54,301 bases of DNA from an uncultured Sulfitobacter sp. (GTDB lineage: Bacteria; Pseudomonadota; Alphaproteobacteria; Rhodobacterales; Rhodobacteraceae), in NCBI GenBank assembly GCA_938003685.1, contig CALKXT010000087.1, forward strand, positions 1 to 54,301, given 5' to 3'. Made by a program: the position numbers and the translations under genes. The notes below the pieces were generated by a model. The model saw only the letters and a list, made by a program, of their open reading frames with translations. It searched no databases and was not told the origin of the DNA. Shown here one piece after another: positions 27,156-37,223 of the stretch (positions are counted from its first letter, which is position 1; each line of letters begins with the position of its first letter).

Positions 27156-29714
27156 CTACCCAATCTTGTGTGCAATTGCCAACTGCGCCGCCGCCAACCG
27201 CGCAACCGGAACGCGAAATGGTGAGCAAGATACATAGTCAAAGCCCGTTGCACGGCAAAATGCTATCGATTCGGGGTTACCTCCGTGTTCGCCACAGATG
27301 GATAATGTGATCCCCGGTTGTGCCTTACGGCCCCGTTCTGCACCCAATTGCAGCAACTCGCCCACACCATCCACATCCAGCACATGAAACGGATCTTCGG
27401 GGAAAACGTCTTGTTGCACATAATCCGACATGAAGCGTCCCGCATCATCGCGTGACAACCCATAGGTCATCTGGGTCAGGTCGTTGGTACCAAAACTAAG
27501 GAACGCACAATGGGGGGCAATTTCGCCAGCCCGCAATGCGGCACGTGGCGTTTCGACCATCACGCCCAATCGATAGGTGAAATCGGCATCCCCCTCGTTG
27601 CGCACAGCCGCGGCCACCGCATCAATTGAGGTTTTCACCAATTCAACTTCACGGCGCGCCGAAACAAGCGGGATCATAATTTCTGGTACAACCGCATCAC
27701 CATCACGGCTGGCTTCAATCGTCGCCTCAAAAATCGCACGCGCCTGCATTTCGTAAATTTCAGGGACAGTGACCCCCAAACGCACACCACGCAAACCCAA
27801 CATTGGGTTATATTCGGTCATCGCGTCTATCCGGCGCATAACGTCTGACAGGGGCAAATCAAGCGCCTCTGCCAATTCGCGCTGACCAACTTTGGTGGCA
27901 GGCAGGAATTCATGCAAAGGCGGATCAAACAGACGAATACACACAGGCTGGCCCTGCATAATATGGAACAATTGTGTAAAATCATCACGTTGCATGGGCA
28001 GCAATCGTTCCAGAACCGCACGCCGATCCTCGCCCGTTTCAGCAAAAATCATCTCACGCATCACCGTCAGACGGCCAGGATCAAAGAACATATGTTCAGT
28101 ACGGCACAGCCCAATCCCATGCGCGTTAAAGTTCCGCGCGGTTTGTGCATCAGCGGGCGTATCGGCGTTGGCACGAATATCGATGTCTGCGGCACCCTCC
28201 GCCCATTCCATCAAACGCTGGAACGTCTCATCGAGTGCCGCCTCTTGCATCTTGGCCGCACCAGCAAGGATTTCTCCGGTTGAGCCATCAACCGTAATCA
28301 CATCCCCATCGGAAAACACCCGACCATCGGGCGCTGTAATTTTCTTCTTCATCAAATCAAACGTCATGTTCGACGCGCCCACGACACACGGCAACCCAAT
28401 ACCACGCCCAATCACAGCTGCATGGCTGGTAATGCCACCGCGTTCGGTTAGCACCGCTTGGGCCGCATGCATCCCGCGAATATCCTCGGGGCTGGTTTCG
28501 CGACGCACCAAAATACAAGGTTCACTGCGTGAGGCACAAGCCTGCGCTTCGGTTGCGGAAAAGACAATTTTACCAGTGGCAGCACCAGGGCTCGCAGCAA
28601 TACCATGCCCAATCACATCGCGGGTTGCCTCTGGGTCTACTTGACGGTGCAGCAATTCTGTCAACGTCCGGGGTTCGACCCGCATCAACGCCTCTTCGCG
28701 GCTGATGATCCCCTCGTCCGCCAGCGCCACAGCAATACGCACCGCCGCACGCGAAGACCGAGACACCCGCATCCCATCAAGGATATGGACATTCCCATCC
28801 TCAACCACAAATTCGACCTGCATTTCGGCGCGCAACCGCACCCGCATCATCGCGGCATGGGTCTTAATCGCCTCAAACGCTTCTGGAACGGCCTCTTCCA
28901 ACGATGACCCACGCGGATCGCGGGTCAAGTACATCGTGTCCGCATCGCCTTGCAGCGCGTCACGACCCTGAGATTGGCACAAATAGCGCCCGGTAATCTG
29001 CGGCAAACCGCTGTCGCTGTCGACCAATTGCAACACACCAGACCCGCAGGTGCCTTTGCCAATGCCAAATGCCATTTCTTGCACGACAAGACCAAGCCCC
29101 GCATCCGCAGGTGCCCCTTTTGCCTGACGCAACAACCGGGCCGAGGTGCCCTCCCATGCCCGCGCCATTGACTGCAAAACGGCGGTCAGCTGCGTCACCG
29201 GGTCTTGGGGAAAAGGTTCTTCAGTCTCGACTTCATAGGCGCGCAGGGAATGATCCAGCGCTTCGCGCCCCTCGCCGGCAACATCATCAAACATATCCGG
29301 GTCAAGGCGCGCGACGTTGATCGCATAAGCCTGCACAAACCGGGTATACAGCGACGCCGCTGGCCCCTCGCCCATGGCATCACACAGTTCGCCAAAACGG
29401 GCATCATTGATGCCGATGTTCAATACGGCCCCCGGCCCGCCCCAATCGGGGTCTTCGCTAGACGGACGCACACAGAGCAAGGCACCTTTGGGGAATTGTG
29501 CCACCACCGCCTCAACATCGGGCAAATGCCCCTCACCGATTTTATGCACCGCTGTAAACGACAGCGCCACCGTGCGCGGCACCGGCAGATCAAGCCGCAC
29601 AAGGCGCTGCAAACATTTCGCGCGCCCGCCATGGGTTTCATTGGTGATCGGCGCGGTTTGCGTCACGAGGGTGGTGTCTGGGTTATTTTCCACGGGTATT
29701 CTGCACTGCGGCAC
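27156..29714 (-). CDS. ppdK: Pyruvate phosphate dikinase-family enzyme (PPDK)
   Basis: Interconverts pyruvate, ATP and phosphate with PEP, AMP and pyrophosphate. In 852 residues the order is an ATP-grasp nucleotide domain (about 30-340, with GGRAKCLQRL near the start), a swivelling phosphohistidine domain (about 370-480, GGITSHAAVIGRG with the catalytic His), and a PEP/pyruvate TIM barrel (about 510-850, with GLCRTEHMFF, FLSFGTNDLTQMTYGLSRDD and CGEHGGNPESIAF, the Cys being catalytic). The N-terminal 60 residues differ from classical PPDK, and the protein is slightly shorter than the usual 870-900. PEP synthase has a different reaction but similar domains; the barrel motifs favour PPDK. With pyc it gives the cell two routes around pyruvate. 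Confidence 0.9.
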   Translation of the reverse strand: MPQCRIPVENNPDTTLVTQTAPITNETHGGRAKCLQRLVRLDLPVPRTVALSFTAVHKIGEGHLPDVEAVVAQFPKGALLCVRPSSEDPDWGGPGAVLNIGINDARFGELCDAMGEGPAASLYTRFVQAYAINVARLDPDMFDDVAGEGREALDHSLRAYEVETEEPFPQDPVTQLTAVLQSMARAWEGTSARLLRQAKGAPADAGLGLVVQEMAFGIGKGTCGSGVLQLVDSDSGLPQITGRYLCQSQGRDALQGDADTMYLTRDPRGSSLEEAVPEAFEAIKTHAAMMRVRLRAEMQVEFVVEDGNVHILDGMRVSRSSRAAVRIAVALADEGIISREEALMRVEPRTLTELLHRQVDPEATRDVIGHGIAASPGAATGKIVFSATEAQACASRSEPCILVRRETSPEDIRGMHAAQAVLTERGGITSHAAVIGRGIGLPCVVGASNMTFDLMKKKITAPDGRVFSDGDVITVDGSTGEILAGAAKMQEAALDETFQRLMEWAEGAADIDIRANADTPADAQTARNFNAHGIGLCRTEHMFFDPGRLTVMREMIFAETGEDRRAVLERLLPMQRDDFTQLFHIMQGQPVCIRLFDPPLHEFLPATKVGQRELAEALDLPLSDVMRRIDAMTEYNPMLGLRGVRLGVTVPEIYEMQARAIFEATIEASRDGDAVVPEIMIPLVSARREVELVKTSIDAVAAAVRNEGDADFTYRLGVMVETPRAALRAGEIAPHCAFLSFGTNDLTQMTYGLSRDDAGRFMSDYVQQDVFPEDPFHVLDVDGVGELLQLGAERGRKAQPGITLSICGEHGGNPESIAFCRATGFDYVSCSPFRVPVARLAAAQLAIAHKIG

Positions 29715-29803
29715 CTTTGGGTTTCAGGTGCAGCATAGGGGGTAATCGTGATGTGACAAGCCTGTGATGTTAGGACGATGGGTGGAGGGGGCAGCCGCCT
29801 TAC

Positions 29804-29826
29804 GTAAGGTGGGCGCGCCGCCCACC
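29804..29826. repeat. Dispersed palindrome copy C
   Basis: GTAAGGTGGGC-GCGCC-GCCCACC, with perfect 7-base arms, in the gap between the glyS stop and the PPDK-family start. CGTAAGGTGGGC is the exact complement of the arm and flank in copy A. It could act at the 3' end of the glyS transcript. Confidence 0.7.
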
Positions 29827-29838
29827 CTGCGCTTTGGA

Positions 29839-32106
29839 TTAACCGTCGATTTTGGTCAGATCAGCAACCGAGGTACAGATCGTGCGGATACGGCTGAGCA
29901 AGTTCAACCGATTGCGCCGGATCGTGCCATTGTCGCTGTTGACCTGCACCGCGTCAAAGAACCCATCAATCGGACCGCGCAAAGATGCCATGGCGGACAT
30001 TGCCGTGGTGAAATCCTGAGCCTCCATCGCGGGGGTGATTGTGGCCTCGGCCTCGTCCAGCGCTTTGAACAACGCGCGTTCCTCGTCCACTTCTGCAAAC
30101 TTCACATCCGCGCCGTAGGAGTACTCAACCCCGTCGGCCTCTTCGGCTTGCGTCAAGATATTGTTGGCTCGCTTGAACCCTTGGATCAGGTTTTCACCGT
30201 CATCGGTTTTGAGGGTCTCCGACAGCGCCTTGGCGCGTTTGACCAGCAGGGTCAGGTCGTCGTTGCCCGGCATCGCGATGCAGGCGTCGATGATATCGTG
30301 GCGGACACCTTGGTCTTTGAGGTAGACTTTGAGGCGGTCATGGAGGAACGATAGGAGGTCGGCTGACTTTGCTTGTACGCGCACCGCTACTGTCTGAAGC
30401 AAGGACCCGTCACTAACATCAGGCACAAAAGGATGTGTGTCTGAGTGTTTAATCCTATCAACTACAGTCCGAAACGCAGCTCCGAACACGCCGTGATCGG
30501 CGATCTCGGCCAAAGTACTCTCTAGAGTGAAGAGGTCTGGTTCAGGTGCCGTCGGGCGTAATTGGGTCAATTCGTATTTGAGCAGCTCGCTATCCAGATG
30601 CTGATCGAGCGACAGCGCCACACGATTCTCAACCAATATCCGAATAACCCCCAAAGCAGCCCGCCTTAACGCAAACGGATCTTTACTCCCCGTGGGTTTC
30701 TCATCGATCGCCCAAAACCCGGTCAGCTTGTCGATCTTTTCGGCCAGCGCCACGGCCACAGACACAGGCGCAGTTGGCACATCATCAGACGGCCCCAACG
30801 GTGCATAATGTTCGCGCGCCGCATCCGCGACGGCGTCGGATTTACCCGCCGCACGCGCGTAATAGCTGCCCATCAGCCCCTGCAATTCGGGGAATTCATA
30901 GACCATTTCAGACGACAGATCAGCCTTGGCCAAACGCGCGGCCTCTTTGGCTTCATCTGGATCAGCACCCACCATCGGGGCGAGTTCACGCGCCAGCACG
31001 GCCATGCGTTCAATCAATTCAGCCTGCGTGCCAAGCTTATTGTGGAAGGTGACGTTTTCCAGTGCCTTAACCCAAGTCGCCATGCCCTCGTCAGAGGTCG
31101 CAACACGCAGATCGTTTTCCCAAAAGAACTTTGCATCCGACAGACGTGCGCCCAGCACCTTTTCGTTGCCCGCCAAAATTGTCGCGCCCTCATCCGCTGT
31201 GGTACGATTGGCAACCGTGATGAATTTCTCAATCCGCCCTGTCTTGGTATTGCGCACCGAGAAAAACTTCTGATGTTCGCGCATCGACGTCTGCAAGACT
31301 TCCGCAGGCAGTTCCAAGAAATCCGCGCCAATTGGCCCCATCAACACCACAGGCCATTCGACAAGGCCCGATACCTCTTTTAACAACCCTTCGTCCTCGA
31401 CCACTTCCATGCCAGCGGCGAAAGCCATGTTGGTGGCGTCATGCCAGATTGTTCCGGCCCGTTCACAGGCGTTCAACACCACAAAGGCACGTTTGAGTTT
31501 GGCCTCATAATCCTCAAAGCCGCTGACCTTGATCACAGCGGGCGCAAGGAAACGGTGCCCATAGGTCACGTCGCCCGCGGTGATCCCGTCCAGTTCAAAC
31601 GGCACAACCTCTACGCCGTCCTCAGCGGACATCACACAAACAATCGAATGTAAGGGGCGCACCCATTTCAGTGACCCGGTGCCCCAGCGCATGCTCTTGG
31701 GCCATGGGAAATTGCGGATCGTATGTTCCAGTACTTCCGCCACGATCTCTGCCGCCGGGCGGCCCGGCTTTTCGATCTTGGCAAACAGGATTTTACCCTT
31801 GGGCGTTTCACGTTCCTCAAGCTGATCGCGGGTCAAACCCGCACCGCGCAGGAAACCTTCAATGGCTTTTTCAGGTGCGTCCGCCTTGGGGCCTTTGCGT
31901 TCCTCAACTTGGCGTGGTGACGCATCCAGCATCCCCTCAACCGCCAGTGCCAAACGGCGCGGTGTCGAAAAGCACGCAGCAGAGGCATAGGTCAGCCCCG
32001 CCTCAACCAGCCCATTTGTCATCAGCTTTTGCAAATCCTCAGCGGCACGGCGCTGCATACGGGCTGGGATTTCCTCGGAAAAAAGTTCGATCAGCAGATC
32101 AGGCAT
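29839..32106 (-). CDS. glyS: Glycyl-tRNA synthetase beta subunit
   Basis: The tRNA-binding half of the bacterial alpha2-beta2 glycyl-tRNA synthetase. About 755 residues from [21 protein letters not shown], the standard beginning. Other marks are SMRWGTGSLKWVRPLHSIV, the HD-like and B3/B4 regions around residues 200-450, and a C-terminal anticodon-binding domain (ALFKALDEAEATITPAMEAQDF, then RNRLNLLSRIRTICTSVADL). The ATG at 32106 overlaps the stop of the preceding gene; the open frame to 32130 adds eight residues without support. It is cotranscribed with glyQ through a small membrane protein gene that lies between the two subunit genes. Confidence 0.96.
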   Translation of the reverse strand: MPDLLIELFSEEIPARMQRRAAEDLQKLMTNGLVEAGLTYASAACFSTPRRLALAVEGMLDASPRQVEERKGPKADAPEKAIEGFLRGAGLTRDQLEERETPKGKILFAKIEKPGRPAAEIVAEVLEHTIRNFPWPKSMRWGTGSLKWVRPLHSIVCVMSAEDGVEVVPFELDGITAGDVTYGHRFLAPAVIKVSGFEDYEAKLKRAFVVLNACERAGTIWHDATNMAFAAGMEVVEDEGLLKEVSGLVEWPVVLMGPIGADFLELPAEVLQTSMREHQKFFSVRNTKTGRIEKFITVANRTTADEGATILAGNEKVLGARLSDAKFFWENDLRVATSDEGMATWVKALENVTFHNKLGTQAELIERMAVLARELAPMVGADPDEAKEAARLAKADLSSEMVYEFPELQGLMGSYYARAAGKSDAVADAAREHYAPLGPSDDVPTAPVSVAVALAEKIDKLTGFWAIDEKPTGSKDPFALRRAALGVIRILVENRVALSLDQHLDSELLKYELTQLRPTAPEPDLFTLESTLAEIADHGVFGAAFRTVVDRIKHSDTHPFVPDVSDGSLLQTVAVRVQAKSADLLSFLHDRLKVYLKDQGVRHDIIDACIAMPGNDDLTLLVKRAKALSETLKTDDGENLIQGFKRANNILTQAEEADGVEYSYGADVKFAEVDEERALFKALDEAEATITPAMEAQDFTTAMSAMASLRGPIDGFFDAVQVNSDNGTIRRNRLNLLSRIRTICTSVADLTKIDG

Positions 32107-32621
32107 CAGTTGGTTTCCCGTGTTGGACATGCTTCACCTACAACTGTTCCGTCATAGGATTTTTCGCCACATTCATTCAATTCGTGCCACACAAAGCCAC
32201 GCCCATCGTCGGTGATCGCAACGATACGATCGACACCATAAGCGATGTTCTTCTGCCCCATAAAGGCCAGCGCGCTGCCATCTTCTAAGGCTTTGCCAAT
32301 CGCCTCTGCATCAAAACAATCAAACCATCCCGGCGCGTTACGCGGTGTGGCTTTTTCGACAAGCACATAGGTTTCTGTTAGCAATGGCAGGCTGAATTCC
32401 GTCGTAAAACACGCGCGGTAACGGATTGGGGAACTGTCCGCGTCAATCGCTGTCAAACCATCAAATGGGATCGGCTCGGGCATGTTTGAAACAACGGACA
32501 CCAGTTGCACGTCACCGCCCCCGACTTCGTCATAAAAGCCATAGACCTGCAAATAATAGAGCGCAGTACCCGCAATAAGCCCGGAAAGCATGATGATAAT
32601 CCCTATAATTTTACCGCTCAC
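32106..32621 (-). CDS. DUF6446-type membrane-anchored protein between glyQ and glyS
   Basis: A 171-residue protein with one N-terminal transmembrane segment or uncleaved signal ([21 protein letters not shown]) and an exported domain. The domain contains [16 protein letters not shown], a GWFDCFDA stretch and a C-terminal [18 protein letters not shown], so four conserved-looking Cys could form disulfides. I recall it as DUF6446, known chiefly from this position in Rhodobacteraceae; no function is established. A GTG start at 32621 overlaps the glyQ stop (GTGA), and the stop overlaps the glyS start (ATGA). Translation of all three genes is therefore coupled. Its placement in a synthetase operon has no clear mechanistic reason. 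Confidence 0.8.
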   Translation of the reverse strand: MSGKIIGIIIMLSGLIAGTALYYLQVYGFYDEVGGGDVQLVSVVSNMPEPIPFDGLTAIDADSSPIRYRACFTTEFSLPLLTETYVLVEKATPRNAPGWFDCFDAEAIGKALEDGSALAFMGQKNIAYGVDRIVAITDDGRGFVWHELNECGEKSYDGTVVGEACPTRETN

Positions 32622-33568
32622 GCTGCGTCCTCTGAATAACCGCCCGCGCGGGTCAGCACAAAGGCGTCCGCGCACATTTTCGACAAAGCGCGCACACGGC
32701 CAATATAAGCTTGGCGTTCTGTCACAGAAATCACGCCACGCGCATCCAGCAGGTTAAATATGTGGCTGGCTTTGATGCATTGGTCATAAGCCGGATGCAC
32801 CATGATGATACGTTTGCCAGTTTTTGGATCAACGGGCGCTTCATCAAGGATCACCTTGCAATGCGCCTCTGCCTCTTCGAACTGGCGCAGCAAAACTTCG
32901 GTGTTGGCGACATCAAAGTTCCAACGCGCGTATTCTTCTTCGGTCTGTTTGAACACATCGCGGTAGGTCATTGGGATAGGCGCATCGGGGTCGTTGAACG
33001 GCATGTCCATTACGTGATCCACGCCAAGCACATACATCGCCAGTCGTTCCAAACCATAGGTCAATTCGCCAGACACCGGGTGACAATCATGGCCGCCGAC
33101 CTGTTGGAAATAGGTGAACTGGCTGACTTCCATGCCGTCACACCAAACTTCCCAGCCCAGACCCCAAGCGCCCAACGTCGGGCTTTCCCAATCATCCTCA
33201 ACAAAACGAATGTCGTGCAGGTCCATATTGATGCCAATCGCCTCAAGCGAGCCGAGGTATAATTCTTGCAGGTTCGGCGGACTTGGTTTGATCAACACCT
33301 GATACTGATAATAATGCTGTAAGCGGTTCGGGTTCTCGCCGTACCGCCCATCGGTGGGACGGCGCGAGGGCTGCACATAGGCGGCGGCCCATGGGTTTGT
33401 CCCCAAGCTGCGCAGCGTCGTTGCCGGGTGAAATGTCCCTGCCCCCACTTCCATGTCATAGGGTTGGAGAATCGCACACCCGTGACGCGCCCAATAGTTT
33501 TGCAACGCGAGGATGATCGCTTGGAAAGACTTCGGCTTTTGAGGGCGGTTTTCAGTGTTATCTGACAT
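32618..33568 (-). CDS. glyQ: Glycyl-tRNA synthetase alpha subunit
   Basis: Catalytic subunit that activates glycine and charges tRNA-Gly. About 316 residues from [10 protein letters not shown] to a normal C-terminus. Class II marks are [18 protein letters not shown] (motif 1 region), [52 protein letters not shown] (motif 2 region) and the [15 protein letters not shown] motif 3. The open frame continues upstream to 33895, but the extra sequence is rich in Cys, His and Lys with no domain, and would run into the facing gene's promoter, so 33568 is preferred. First gene of glyQ-DUF6446-glyS. Confidence 0.97.
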   Translation of the reverse strand: MSDNTENRPQKPKSFQAIILALQNYWARHGCAILQPYDMEVGAGTFHPATTLRSLGTNPWAAAYVQPSRRPTDGRYGENPNRLQHYYQYQVLIKPSPPNLQELYLGSLEAIGINMDLHDIRFVEDDWESPTLGAWGLGWEVWCDGMEVSQFTYFQQVGGHDCHPVSGELTYGLERLAMYVLGVDHVMDMPFNDPDAPIPMTYRDVFKQTEEEYARWNFDVANTEVLLRQFEEAEAHCKVILDEAPVDPKTGKRIIMVHPAYDQCIKASHIFNLLDARGVISVTERQAYIGRVRALSKMCADAFVLTRAGGYSEDAA

Positions 33569-33724
33569 CAGTTTAGACCTTTGATCCTGCGCGCCTTTCC
33601 TACGGGTGTGGCGCGCAAGGGTCAATTGTACCATTGTGACAATTTCAGCCCCATAACCCATGGCATTTTCAGCGCTTTCCTGCTTATGTGCGCCGGATTT
33701 ATGTTTACAAGAGTAGATGGCACA

Positions 33725-35554
33725 ATGATGCGCACCCTTTTTGCCGTGCTGGCAATGATTTTCACCTTTTCCCTCACCGCAATAAGTTCTGCACAAGCAC
33801 AATCGGACGACGATGTTGTTTGGGTTCAAATCGAAGCGTTGCCCAGCCTTGCGGCAGCCACAGACCGCGCGCGCGCCTACACGACGTTGTTGCAAGACGT
33901 AAATGGTTTTGCCCTTGGTGGCGGATGGTATGGCATTGCGGTTGGTCCCTATCGGCGCGGCGATGCTGAATTGGTCCTACGCTCTTATGTGCGTGACGGT
34001 TTGGTCCCGCGCGACAGCTTTATCCAATTGTCTAGCCGGTTGCGTCAGCAGTTTTGGCCTGTGGGTGCAAACGTGTTAAACCAAGGTGTCATTTCAGCGC
34101 CAGAAAGCGTGGACACACCCGCCGCCCCAGCAACTGAAGAACCTGTCGCAGAAGCACCAAGCGAGACATCAACCCAAGAGGCACCAGCAGAGGTTGCCGA
34201 AGTTCCAGAAGCCCCCGCACCACCAGAACCCGCAGACGAAACTCTGCGCGAGGCCCGCGCCAGCGAGCGTCTGTTGGACAAAGACGAACGCAAAGCCTTA
34301 CAGATCGCATTGCAATGGGCCGGATTTTACAACGCTGCCATCGACGGATCGTATGGCCGCGGCACACGCAATTCGATGTCTGAATGGCAAGAGGCAAACG
34401 GCTACGAAACCACCGGCGTTTTGACCACTTTGCAACGCACCGCCCTGATCAAGCAGTATAATGCTGTGTTGGATGGTCTGGGCCTCAAAATGGTACGCGA
34501 CGAAAAAGCAGGCATTGAAATCATGATGCCCACCGCCGAGGTATCCTTTGCTGAATATGAACCGCCTTTTGCGCAGTACAACAGCACAGGCGACATCGGG
34601 GCACGTGTTCTGTTGATCTCGCAAGCCGGTGATCAAGACACCCTGTTTGGTCTTTATGACATCATGCAGACACTTGAAATCGTACCCCTGGATGGACCAC
34701 GTGAACGCAAGAACACCTCGTTTGAATTGATCGGTGAAAATGGCCGCATCATCAGCCAAACTCAGGTTGCAATGCAGGATGGTCAAATCAAAGGCTTTAC
34801 CCTGATCTGGCCCGCAGGCGATGAAGACCGCCGCCGTCGTGTGATTGCAGAGATGTCCAAAAGCCTTGTACGCCTCCCCAGCGTTTTGGACCCGGCCGCA
34901 GGTGATCCAGACGAACAATCCATTGATCTGGTTGCAGGCTTGCAAATTCGTCAGCCTAAAATCTCGCGCTCCGGGTTTTTCATTGACAGCAATGGGGCCG
35001 TGGCAACCGCATCTGAGGCTGTACAGTCTTGTGGCCGCTTGACTATTGATGGTGACACAGAAGCAGACGTTGTGGCCAATGATACGGCGACTGGCATTGC
35101 TATTCTAAAACCACGCAGCACCTTGGCTCCGATAGCAGTTGCCGCGTTTAGCGCCGCAACCCCGCGCTTGCAGACTGAAGTTTCTGTTGCGGGTTATTCC
35201 TATGAAGGCGTGCTGAGTGCTGCAACCCTGACCTTTGGCAAATTGGCCGATGTGCGTGGATTGCAAGGCGAAGAAAACCTAAGCCGCTTGGACCTGTCTG
35301 CGCAGCCCGGTGATGCCGGTGGCCCTGTCTTTGACATCAGCGGCAACGTCATGGGTATGCTTTTGCCCAAGCCCACGGATGGTCCACAATTGCCTGACAA
35401 CGTCAGCTTTGCCTTGGACCGTAATGCAATCGCAGAACTGGCAAGCACAGCAGGACTGAGCGTCGCAGCCGCAGACAAGGCAGGACGCATTGCACCACGT
35501 GATCTAACGATTGCGGCGCAAGGTATGACCGTATTGGTCAGCTGCTGGGAGTAA
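33725..35554 (+). CDS. Exported SPOR-like / peptidoglycan-binding / inactive trypsin-like protein
   Basis: A 609-residue exported protein. Order: signal peptide ([23 protein letters not shown]), a SPOR-like domain ([18 protein letters not shown] to WYGIAVGPY and ending near FIQLSSRLR), a Pro/Glu/Ala-rich linker (about 125-175), a PG-binding-1 domain ([33 protein letters not shown]), a central region, and a trypsin-like domain (about 415-570). In that domain the usual TAxHV histidine motif is VATASEAV, and the serine motif GDSGGP is GDAGGP, so both catalytic residues appear absent. It is probably a non-catalytic periplasmic cell-wall protein. The ATG at 33725 (or 33728) is preferred because it precedes the signal peptide; the frame before it overlaps the divergent glyQ promoter. 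Confidence 0.82.
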   Translation: MMRTLFAVLAMIFTFSLTAISSAQAQSDDDVVWVQIEALPSLAAATDRARAYTTLLQDVNGFALGGGWYGIAVGPYRRGDAELVLRSYVRDGLVPRDSFIQLSSRLRQQFWPVGANVLNQGVISAPESVDTPAAPATEEPVAEAPSETSTQEAPAEVAEVPEAPAPPEPADETLREARASERLLDKDERKALQIALQWAGFYNAAIDGSYGRGTRNSMSEWQEANGYETTGVLTTLQRTALIKQYNAVLDGLGLKMVRDEKAGIEIMMPTAEVSFAEYEPPFAQYNSTGDIGARVLLISQAGDQDTLFGLYDIMQTLEIVPLDGPRERKNTSFELIGENGRIISQTQVAMQDGQIKGFTLIWPAGDEDRRRRVIAEMSKSLVRLPSVLDPAAGDPDEQSIDLVAGLQIRQPKISRSGFFIDSNGAVATASEAVQSCGRLTIDGDTEADVVANDTATGIAILKPRSTLAPIAVAAFSAATPRLQTEVSVAGYSYEGVLSAATLTFGKLADVRGLQGEENLSRLDLSAQPGDAGGPVFDISGNVMGMLLPKPTDGPQLPDNVSFALDRNAIAELASTAGLSVAAADKAGRIAPRDLTIAAQGMTVLVSCWE

Positions 35555-35561
35555 AACGGGC

Positions 35562-35594
35562 GAACCGGAGTTTTTAAAATTCCGGTTCTTTTTT
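35562..35594 (+). terminator. Rho-independent terminator
   Basis: GAACCGGA / TCCGGTTC, an 8-base stem with an A/T-rich loop that can itself pair (TTTT/AAAA), followed by TTTTTT. It lies directly after the pseudo-protease gene and before the opposing AruI-like stop. Confidence 0.9.
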
Positions 35595-35606
35595 CAAAGG
35601 AAACGG

Positions 35607-37223
35607 CTACTTTATCAGGTCCGGCGTGAGATAAATCAGCGTCGGGCTTTTTGCATCAAAGGCTGCCTTCACCGCCTCTTGCATGTCTGCAATCGACGTT
35701 GGTGCCACAGCATGCGCGCCAAATGCCTCTGCCAGTTTCACAAAATCTGGGTTGTGTGCAATGACTGCATTAGGCGCGATTTGGGCGCGGATCATGCTAT
35801 CTTCAATTTCGCCCAGCTTACCATTGTCCCAAAGTATGATCGGCAGGCTGAGGCCCAACTCAACGGCCACACCGAGTTCCTGCATGGTGTAGTGGAATCC
35901 ATAATCCCCGACGATCGCCATCGTGGGCAGCGCCTTGCCCCGCGCAACCGCACCCCCAATGGCCGCTGGTACCGCATACCCAAGCGTGCCAAAGCCCGAG
36001 GGGTGGTGCCAGTGATGGGCCTGCGTCATTGGCCAGACCTCTTTAGCGGCATAGGCAAATTGGGTCATGTCGGAATAAATCGTTGCATTGTCAGGTACGG
36101 CGGCGCGCAGCGCATCAGCCACTTCTACAATGCCTGGGCGTTCGGCAATAACTTGGGCACGCCAACGCGCGCGGGTGGCAGCAACCTCTTTAGGTCGCCA
36201 TTTGGGCGATGGGGTACAGTCCTTTGTGGCGCTTGCAAGCATAGCCGTGAACACGCAAGCTTCGCTGTGGTATTGGTGCGTGGCATGGTGACGGTCGCTT
36301 AGGACCTCTGGGTCGATATCCACACGCAGCAAGGGGCAATCATGGCCCAAGGCATCACGCCAGATATCGACCTGCGCCAGTTCGGTGCCGATGGCCAGCA
36401 CCAGATCGGCCTTGGCCAGCACATCAGCGCTTTCAGGACGGGACAGCGTGGCCCCAAAGTAGCGCGGATGGTCGTCCGGCACAGCACCACGCCCTGCATA
36501 GGTGGTGAACAATGCAGCCCCTACATTGTCCGCCACTTGCACTGCGAAATGGCCAATACCTTTGTGACCACCGCCCAGAATGATGACAGGCTGGCGGGCG
36601 CGTTCGAGATAGCCTTTGACCTCGGCAATCTGGTATTTGTTGGCCGTGGGGGGCGTGGCATAGGTAACCTCTTTGGCCGGATGGGCGGGTGCAGAAGCCT
36701 CAAGCGCAGAAATGGGCACCTGAATATATTTGGAGCGGGCGCGTTTGGTGCGAAACTCCGCAAAGGCGCGGTCGATGAGAGTGTAGGCAGCGGTGGCATC
36801 GCGCGCCTCTTCGGCCCAGTCGCACACAGCAGCGGCGGCGTTGCGTTGGTCCAACATCTGATGCAGCTGACCGCGCTGGCCTGCCACCTCGTCAAGACAA
36901 GACGCGATCACAAGCACAGGCACGGAATCAGAGTATGCCTGCCCCATCGGCGTCATAATATTGCACACCCCCGGCCCGGTGATCACATAAGCTACGCCCG
37001 GACGCCCCGTCGCACGCGCGTATCCATCTGCCATAAACCCGGCACCCTGTTCGTGGCGAGCCAAGACATGGGTGATACCCGCCTCTTCAATCCCACGGTA
37101 CATTTCTTGGTTGTGCACGCCCGGAATACCAAAGATCACATCAACCCCACGGTCTTTAAGCATGTGAGAGATTTGCGCGCCCAGCGGCCGTGTGATTTGG
37201 GCCCGTGTTGTTTGATCAGCCAT
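35607..37223 (-). CDS. ThDP-dependent decarboxylase, 5-guanidino-2-oxopentanoate decarboxylase-like (AruI)
   Basis: A 538-residue enzyme of the acetolactate-synthase fold. The PYR domain contains VIFGIPGVHNQEMYRGIEEAG, with the catalytic Glu in ARHEQGAGFMADGYARATGRPGV and the flavin-like/dehydrogenase region VITGPGVCNIMTPMGQAYSDSVP. The C-terminal PP domain has the thiamine diphosphate motif GDYGFHYTMQELGVAVELGL to LWDNGKLGEI. IPGVHNQEMYRG and RGQLHQMLDQRNAAA fit what I remember of AruI, which decarboxylates 2-oxo-5-guanidinovalerate in arginine transamination catabolism. No arginine genes are beside it, so the assignment rests on family resemblance; a related oxoacid decarboxylase is possible. 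The ATG at 37223 overlaps the trkH stop. Confidence 0.75.
   Translation of the reverse strand: MADQTTRAQITRPLGAQISHMLKDRGVDVIFGIPGVHNQEMYRGIEEAGITHVLARHEQGAGFMADGYARATGRPGVAYVITGPGVCNIMTPMGQAYSDSVPVLVIASCLDEVAGQRGQLHQMLDQRNAAAAVCDWAEEARDATAAYTLIDRAFAEFRTKRARSKYIQVPISALEASAPAHPAKEVTYATPPTANKYQIAEVKGYLERARQPVIILGGGHKGIGHFAVQVADNVGAALFTTYAGRGAVPDDHPRYFGATLSRPESADVLAKADLVLAIGTELAQVDIWRDALGHDCPLLRVDIDPEVLSDRHHATHQYHSEACVFTAMLASATKDCTPSPKWRPKEVAATRARWRAQVIAERPGIVEVADALRAAVPDNATIYSDMTQFAYAAKEVWPMTQAHHWHHPSGFGTLGYAVPAAIGGAVARGKALPTMAIVGDYGFHYTMQELGVAVELGLSLPIILWDNGKLGEIEDSMIRAQIAPNAVIAHNPDFVKLAEAFGAHAVAPTSIADMQEAVKAAFDAKSPTLIYLTPDLIK

Noticed and set aside
27892-28644. 250-codon plus-strand frame opposite the PPDK-family gene
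   Set aside because: Antisense to conserved catalytic regions of the enzyme; Ser/Arg-rich product without a recognisable fold.
33569-33895. Upstream extension of glyQ to 33895
   Set aside because: Adds over 100 residues rich in Cys/His/Lys and runs into the promoter area of the facing gene. The conserved GlyQ start is MSDNTEN.
33725-35554. Active trypsin-like serine protease
   Set aside because: Catalytic His and Ser positions appear replaced (TASEA and GDAGGP); described as inactive instead.
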